From NCBI GenBank assembly GCA_030490835.1, contig CM059973.1, forward strand, positions 47,868,008-47,932,007: DNA of 64,000 nucleotides. Direction: 5' to 3'. The stretch comes from Annona cherimola. Taxonomy: Eukaryota; Streptophyta; Magnoliopsida; Magnoliales; Annonaceae. Under the pieces are notes generated by a model. The model was given only the letters and a program-made list of their open reading frames with translations. It did no database searches and was not told the origin of the DNA. Below are positions 58,520-64,000 of this stretch, piece after piece. Each line of letters begins with the position of its first letter. Position 1 is the stretch's first letter. Made by a program: the position numbers and the translations under genes.

Positions 58520-60102
58520 TGTTGGAAACATGAGGAAAACTAGCTAAATCTATGTTTTGATGATTAACAAATCAATTTGAGAAAGTCTTGGCTACTAACA
58601 AGTTTGTGAAATGTCTTAAGGAATATACATTTGAAGAAAATCAAGTTGGAAGGCCAAGTCGTTCCCCAAGTCGACTCCAAGATCGACTTCAAACATGCAG
58701 AACGTCCAAAGCTGAAAACGGAAGAAGGGAAGGCGAAGTCGCAGGCCAAGTCGACTCCACCTGCGACTTGAGTAGTCAAGTCGCAAACGAAGTCGACCTC
58801 ACCATCGACTTCAGTCGGGCGAAACCTTCCAGAGTTGAATTCGAAACAGCAGAATGCCGAAGTCGCACCCCAAGTCGACTCCACGTGCGACTTGAGGTGA
58901 AGTCGCAGCCGAAGTCGACTCCGACATCGACTTCGATCGGGCAGAGGCGATTTTTCAGAAGATAAGCTGGAATGCATATTCAAGATGAAATCAAGTCATG
59001 AGTCCAAAGCGAAGCAAGGAGGTTGAATCAATCATGCAAGGGTCAAGCTCTTCAAGATTCACAAAGACTACAAGTAAGAGGAGCTATTCCAAAATGAAAA
59101 CGATTGAAGAAAAACATTCTGCAAAGAATCAGAACTTGAAGTCGCGAGCAGAAGGTGAAGTCGCACCCCAAGTCGACTCCACCTGCGACTTGGGTGAAGT
59201 CGCAAAGCCAAGTCGACCCTGACTGGAACTTGAAGTTGCGACGGAGAAGCGAAGTCGCACCCGAAGTCGACTCCATCTGCGACTTGGGCGAAGTCGCTTC
59301 CGAAGTCGACTCCACATGCGACTTGGGTCGCAACGGTCGGAATTAATTCGAACGTTGGCGCATTAAATGCGCGCCACCTACCTTCTAACGTTCGGATTCC
59401 CTCCAAAATTATAAAAGGGAGTTATTGTGGACGAGGGAAGTAGTTGGAAAACATTAAGTGAGCATAACTCCTATCTACAAGAGCATTAAAGTGATCAAGC
59501 CAATCAAGAGAGGAAGAATCGTGCTTCAAGTTGCAAGAGCTACACTCAGAAACTTCAAAGCCATCATCTACAAGTTCTTCCCTGCGCAAAATCGTTTCTA
59601 CACACCTGTAAAGTGTAGCTTACTTTTATTGTTTACTTGTTTGTGTTGAACTTGATTTAGCTTGCGTAGCTAAGATCAAGAGGTAGCAAAGTAGTGTGTG
59701 ATTGGAGTGTGACTCATCACCTACTTGTGCTAAGTGTTTGATGCCCCCTAGAGCTAGAATCTAGAAGAGAGCAAGAGGCTCTGGTTGTATATGCCCCCTA
59801 GAGCTAGAATCTAGAAGAGAGCAAGAGGCTCTAGTTGTATTTGCGGAATACAATAGTGGAACCCAAGTCACAAGGAGTGTGAGCTTGGAAGAGTGGAGTA
59901 GGGAGGTTGCCCGAACCACTATAAAATCCTTGTCTACTTGTTTTTATTTCTGCTCTCTTTATTACTTTGCTTTCCATTCAGTTTCTTCATTAAAAGGGAT
60001 TAATTCTACAAGGGGTTAAGTTTTTAAGTTACCAAAAGAAATTTTTAAGAACCCAATTCACCCCTCCCCTCTTGGGTTTTGCCATCTATTCGGGACCCAA
60101 CA
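58520..60102 (+). repeat. Copia LTR 4 (1583 bp), shared by units 3 and 4
   Basis: TGTTGG/CCAACA. Full set of 39-bp modules and the duplicated 50-bp block. Private changes include GTCGCTTCCG for GTCGCATCCG (near 59295) and AATCGTTT. Shares ATTTGCGG with LTR1. GTCGAC clusters at about 58655-58939 and 59139-59337. Confidence 0.95.
58655..59337 (+). repeat. GTCGAC hairpin modules in LTR 4
   Basis: Clusters A (58655-58939) and B (59139-59337). One arm of the last module carries an A-to-T change (GTCGCTTCC). Confidence 0.92.
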
Positions 60103-60104
60103 AG

Positions 60105-60116
60105 TGGTATCAGAGC
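60105..60116 (+). promoter_or_regulatory. Primer binding site, unit 4
   Basis: TGGTATCAGAGC, identical to unit 1. Confidence 0.95.
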
Positions 60117-60150
60117 AGGCCTTTGAATTGAATCAAAGAGATCTATTATC

Positions 60151-61743
60151 ATGGCATCCCAATCTACTTCCGTTCCTGCTTTTGCCGAGGGCCAATCTTT
60201 TACAAGGCCACCATTGTTTGATGGGAACAACTTTGGTTATTGGAAGCTTCGTATGAAGCAACTCATTATGGCTACCGATATGGACTCTTGGATTGCAATC
60301 CAAGACGGTGTAATCTTGCCTATAGATGAAAGAGCTTCCAAGTGGACCGAAGAGGAAGTTAGAACCGTCAAGAGCAATGCCAAGGCAATGAATTCTTTAT
60401 TTTGTGCTCTTACGGCTTCGGAGTATGATAGAGTATCTTCTTGTTTGACTGCAAAAGAAATATGGGATACTCTAACATCCATTTATGAAGGAACCTCCCA
60501 AGTCCAAGGGACTAGGAGAAATATTTTGATAGGAGAGTTGGAAAGTTTTAGAATGCTAGACACTGAAAATATTTCTGAAATGTTTGCAAGATTTTCTAAG
60601 ATTACTAATGCTCTCAAAGGTCTTGGAAAAGCTATCTCTGAATCCGAACAGGTGATGAAGATACTAAGAGCTCTACCGGATTCATGGACTCCAAAGATTA
60701 CAGCTATTGAAGAAGCGAAAGACCTCAACACCCTAAAGCTAGAAGATCTAATTAGCTCACTAATGTCACATGAGCTAATTAAGAGAAGAAACGAAGAGAA
60801 TCATGAAAGAAGAAAATACCAAAGGCCAAGAGGAAGAGGCATGTTCGTCAACGAGGAAACTTCATCAACATGCAGCTCTTCAACCGACGACAATGATGCA
60901 GCCAACTGTGCAAGAATATGCTGCATGGCACGAATCGAGCAAGAAGAGGACTTGCTATGCTTGAACACAACGGAAGTTTTGGAAGATCAATCCATCTCAA
61001 CAAAATACACAGAAAGTGAAGAGGTAACTTCCAAACCTTGTCATTCTCAATCTAGTTATTCTTCTTTTCATAATTGCCTCAAATGTGCTGAATTAGAAGA
61101 ACTACAACTTGCATATGATTCATTATATGAGGAGATCAAAAAGCTAGGAAACAAGTTGACATTAAAGAGACAACAATGTAACTTTGTTATTATTGAAAAT
61201 GGAAAACTAGCTGAAAAATCAACAAAACTGAAAGAAGAAAATGAATCATTGTTGAAAGAGATAAAGAAACTGAAAAAGGAGAACAAATCCTTAAATGAAT
61301 CATTAGCAAAGTTCTCTAATCCAGGAGAAAGTGTAAAGATGTTTCTGAACATGACCTCCCAAACAAACAAAAGAGGTCTTGGATACAATACATTTGAGCA
61401 AGGAGAAAGTGGCAAATCAAATGTGCCTACACTTGGGAAATATCAAATCAAAATTGCACCTATATACAAGCTACAAAGGAGAAATGTTATGTGGACTAAA
61501 AGACCAACATTTGAACCAAAATATACTTGGAGGCCTACTCCTAGATTACCAATGGCTTGCAACTTTTGCAACAAAATGGGTCATAGAGTTTATAAGTGTA
61601 ACTTTAAGAGATTATTTGACCATGGTGCTAAATTAGTTTGGGTTCCAAGAAACACAAGATTTGGACTTTCTAAGTTGGAGCAACAAAGGTTGAATAATAT
61701 TACTAACCCAAATGGACCCATAAAATGGGTACCAAAAAGATAA
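60151..61743 (+). CDS. gag: Copia gag, unit 4
   Basis: 530 residues, identical in protein sequence to unit 1 gag as far as I can compare, although its pol follows the unit 3 variant pattern. Same CCHC knuckle and coiled coil. TAA at 61741 and +1 pol frame as elsewhere. Confidence 0.95.
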   Translation: MASQSTSVPAFAEGQSFTRPPLFDGNNFGYWKLRMKQLIMATDMDSWIAIQDGVILPIDERASKWTEEEVRTVKSNAKAMNSLFCALTASEYDRVSSCLTAKEIWDTLTSIYEGTSQVQGTRRNILIGELESFRMLDTENISEMFARFSKITNALKGLGKAISESEQVMKILRALPDSWTPKITAIEEAKDLNTLKLEDLISSLMSHELIKRRNEENHERRKYQRPRGRGMFVNEETSSTCSSSTDDNDAANCARICCMARIEQEEDLLCLNTTEVLEDQSISTKYTESEEVTSKPCHSQSSYSSFHNCLKCAELEELQLAYDSLYEEIKKLGNKLTLKRQQCNFVIIENGKLAEKSTKLKEENESLLKEIKKLKKENKSLNESLAKFSNPGESVKMFLNMTSQTNKRGLGYNTFEQGESGKSNVPTLGKYQIKIAPIYKLQRRNVMWTKRPTFEPKYTWRPTPRLPMACNFCNKMGHRVYKCNFKRLFDHGAKLVWVPRNTRFGLSKLEQQRLNNITNPNGPIKWVPKR

Positions 61744-61750
61744 GGATTAT

Positions 61751-64000
61751 TTGTTTACTTTTCAGATTTGTTTAAAGGCAAAGGCAAATAATGTATGGTT
61801 CATGGATAGCGGTTGTTCAAGGCACATGACTGGAGAAAGAAATTTGTTTCACAAACTTAAGCCTTGCAACGACGGAACTGTTGCCTTTGGAAATAATGAG
61901 AAAGGTAAAATCAAAGGTAAAGGAAATATTTATAGTAGTTCAAATGCATGCATGGAGGATGTTTTGTTTGTTGAAGGACTCAAGCATAACTTAATGAGCA
62001 TTAGCCAATTATGTGATAAAGGATATAAGGTTGTGTTTGAATCATCTGTATGCAATGTATTTGATGGTGAGCATATCATGTTTAGTGGAAAAAGATATGG
62101 AAATATATATTTGGTTTCACTTGATGAACTAGATGGTCAATGTCTAATGGCCATTGATAATGATCCATGGGTTTGGCATAAAAGGCTTGGACACATAAAC
62201 ATGAGAAATATAAAAACCCTATGGAAAAAGAGTTTGGTAGAAGGCTTGCCTAAGTTGAAATATGACAAAGACAAAATATGTAAGGCATGTCAATTATCTA
62301 AACAACCAAAGATGCCTTTCTCTACCAAAAAGGAGATTTCCACCACTAGGCCGCTTGAATTGCTACACATGGATCTATATGGGTCATCCGACATTTTAAC
62401 CATTGGTGGAAAGAAATATGTATTTGTAATTGTTGATGACTTTTCAAGATTCACATGGATAATTCTTTTAGCTAGCAAAGATGAAGCCTTCTCTATGTTT
62501 GCAACGTTTGTAAACTTGGTGGAAAATGAAAAACAAAGTACTATTATGACTATAAGAAGTGACCATGGTGGTGAATTTGAGAACAAACAATTCATAGAAT
62601 TATGTAATGAAAAAGGAATTCATCACACATTTTCTGCACCAAGGACTCCACAACAAAATGGAGTAGTGGAGAGGAAAAATAGAACTATACAAGAGATGGC
62701 TAGAACTATGCTAAATGAGAGAAAATTATCTAAGAAGTTTTGGGGTGAAGCTGTAAGTACAGCTTGTCATGTATTGAATCGAGTTACCATTAGAGCAATC
62801 TTGAAAAAGACCCCATATGAGTTATGGAAGGGAAGGAAACCAAACATATCTTATTTTCATGCTTTTGGATGCACATGTTATGTTCTGAACAATGGAAAAA
62901 CCAACTTGGGAAAACTTGATGCTAAAAGTGATGAAGCAATATTCCTTGGTTATTCATCAAATAGCAAAGCATATAGAGTTTTCAATAAACGAAACACAGT
63001 TGTAGAAGAATCCATACATGTTATTTTTGATGAAACTAACCCATGCTTTAAAAGAAAGGATGATTCAAGTGATGCAGATGACATAGCAAATGGCCTTGAA
63101 AGGCTGCACGTGGAAAAGCAAGAAGAGTCCATGGAGGAAAGGGTAAGTGAAGGTGATGATTCCTATAAACCTCCATCTGATTTAAAATTCAAACATGCAC
63201 ATCCAATTGAGCAAGTTATAGGAAATGTGTATGAAGGTGTAAAAATTAGAAGGTCAAAGCAAAATGTGTGTGGACAATATGCTTTTGTATCCAAAATTGA
63301 ACCTTCTAATATTGATCAAGCTCTTGATGATGAAAACTGGATTATAGCAATGCAAGAAGAGCTAAATCAATTTGAAAGAAATCAAGTTTGGCACCTTGTT
63401 CCTAGACCAAATGACTGTATTGTTATTGGCACCAAGTGGGTCTTTAGGAACAAATTAGATGAAAGTGGACTTGTAGTGAGAAACAAAGCTAGACTTGTGG
63501 CAAAAGGATACTCACAAGAAGAAGGAATAGATTTTGAAGAATCCTATGCCCCGGTTGCTAGATTAGAGGCAATTCGCATCTTACTAGCTTTTGCATCTCA
63601 CATGAACTTTAAATTGTTTCAAATGGATGTCAAAAGTGCATTTCTGAATGGTTATATAAATGAAGAGGTGTATGTAGAACAACCACCTGGATTTGAACAA
63701 AAGGATCAATCAAAGTATGTTTACAAGCTAACCAAAGCATTATATGGATTAAAACAAGCTCCAAGAGCTTGGTATGATAGACTAAGCAAATTTCTGATTG
63801 ATCATGATTTTCAAAAAGGAAATGTAGACACCACTTTGTTTATCAAGTACAATGGAAAGGATATATTGATCATTCAGATTTATGTAGATGATATTATTTT
63901 TGGTGCTACTAATGAAACTCTTTGCCAAGAATTTTCTGAGCTTATGCAGAAAGAGTTTGAGATGAGCATGATAGGAGAGCTAAACTTCTTCCTTGGACTG
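61751..64000 (+). CDS. pol: Copia pol, unit 4, partial at the window edge
   Basis: Open to the last base, covering protease, integrase and RT through YVDD (near 63881) and the LNFFLGL block. Shares RYGN, NTVVEES and NPCFK with unit 3. Private changes are Pro to Ser in DLYGSSD (near 62382) and Ser to Arg in NERKLS (near 62721). The rest of RT and RNase H lies beyond the window. Confidence 0.94.
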   Translation, partial: MFTFQICLKAKANNVWFMDSGCSRHMTGERNLFHKLKPCNDGTVAFGNNEKGKIKGKGNIYSSSNACMEDVLFVEGLKHNLMSISQLCDKGYKVVFESSVCNVFDGEHIMFSGKRYGNIYLVSLDELDGQCLMAIDNDPWVWHKRLGHINMRNIKTLWKKSLVEGLPKLKYDKDKICKACQLSKQPKMPFSTKKEISTTRPLELLHMDLYGSSDILTIGGKKYVFVIVDDFSRFTWIILLASKDEAFSMFATFVNLVENEKQSTIMTIRSDHGGEFENKQFIELCNEKGIHHTFSAPRTPQQNGVVERKNRTIQEMARTMLNERKLSKKFWGEAVSTACHVLNRVTIRAILKKTPYELWKGRKPNISYFHAFGCTCYVLNNGKTNLGKLDAKSDEAIFLGYSSNSKAYRVFNKRNTVVEESIHVIFDETNPCFKRKDDSSDADDIANGLERLHVEKQEESMEERVSEGDDSYKPPSDLKFKHAHPIEQVIGNVYEGVKIRRSKQNVCGQYAFVSKIEPSNIDQALDDENWIIAMQEELNQFERNQVWHLVPRPNDCIVIGTKWVFRNKLDESGLVVRNKARLVAKGYSQEEGIDFEESYAPVARLEAIRILLAFASHMNFKLFQMDVKSAFLNGYINEEVYVEQPPGFEQKDQSKYVYKLTKALYGLKQAPRAWYDRLSKFLIDHDFQKGNVDTTLFIKYNGKDILIIQIYVDDIIFGATNETLCQEFSELMQKEFEMSMIGELNFFLGL

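Larger units (their letters stand above)
51952..60102 (+). mobile_element. Ty1/copia unit 3 of the tandem array (LTR3-gag-pol-LTR4)
   Basis: Complete and intact. Period from LTR3 start to LTR4 start is 6568 bp. Its two LTRs differ by the 50-bp block, so they are not the unmodified product of a single insertion. Confidence 0.95.
58520..64000 (+). mobile_element. Ty1/copia unit 4 of the tandem array, cut by the window edge
   Basis: LTR4, PBS, complete gag and the first ~750 codons of pol. The array therefore continues beyond the window for at least the rest of this unit. Confidence 0.95.

Overview
This window is plant nuclear DNA made almost wholly of nested LTR retrotransposons. I see no single-copy host gene, tRNA, rRNA or CRISPR array. 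A land plant, probably a eudicot, is suggested by Ty1/copia elements primed by initiator-Met tRNA, by Athila-type Ty3/gypsy remnants, and by a Tat-type Ty3/gypsy element with a second RNase H and an antisense extra gene. The setting looks like pericentromeric or other repeat-rich heterochromatin. The species cannot be named from the sequence.

Layout. 1-1480: minus-strand copia LTR, related to the young array at the right end. 1481-5635: AT-rich non-coding repeat DNA. 5636-6505: decayed copia RT/RNase H tail plus GTCGAC repeats. 6990-11439: Athila-type element on the minus strand (3' LTR, PPT, long non-coding 3' region, broken gag-protease), cut at about 11440 by another repeat. 11440-14597: LTR-like repeat with a 71-bp minisatellite. 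14598-18442: second Athila remnant (LTR, PPT, integrase tail), disrupted by a fragment of the copia LTR. 18443-25740: two diverged copies, in inverted orientation, of the same LTR-like repeat, carrying striking arrays of small hairpins. 25741-27987: another copy in the forward orientation. 27988-30073: broken multi-exon plus-strand gene ending 15 bp from the end of a convergent Tat-type gypsy pol (30089-38754, minus strand). 38755-64000: tandem array of nearly identical copia elements arranged LTR-int-LTR-int-LTR-int-LTR-int, running off the right edge.

How it fits together. The copia array is the only part that looks recently active. Three complete units and one partial unit have intact gag and pol, perfect PBS and PPT signals, and share LTRs with their neighbours. 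It lies inside the 5' region of the Tat element, which is inactivated by several stops, frameshifts and an integrase deletion. Older fragments of the same copia family (1-1480, 18051-18394) and a relative (5636-6505) show repeated waves of amplification.

The most unusual signals are non-coding. Several unrelated LTR families here carry arrays of short palindromes or hairpins: GTCGAC modules in copia U3, GGCGCC palindromes in Athila LTRs, GGACAT/ATGTCC hairpins, and a set of stems that all have a TGCG loop in the 18.4-25.7 kb repeat. Also notable are a conserved out-of-frame gag/pol junction in the copia family and three gag-like modules in series in the Tat element.
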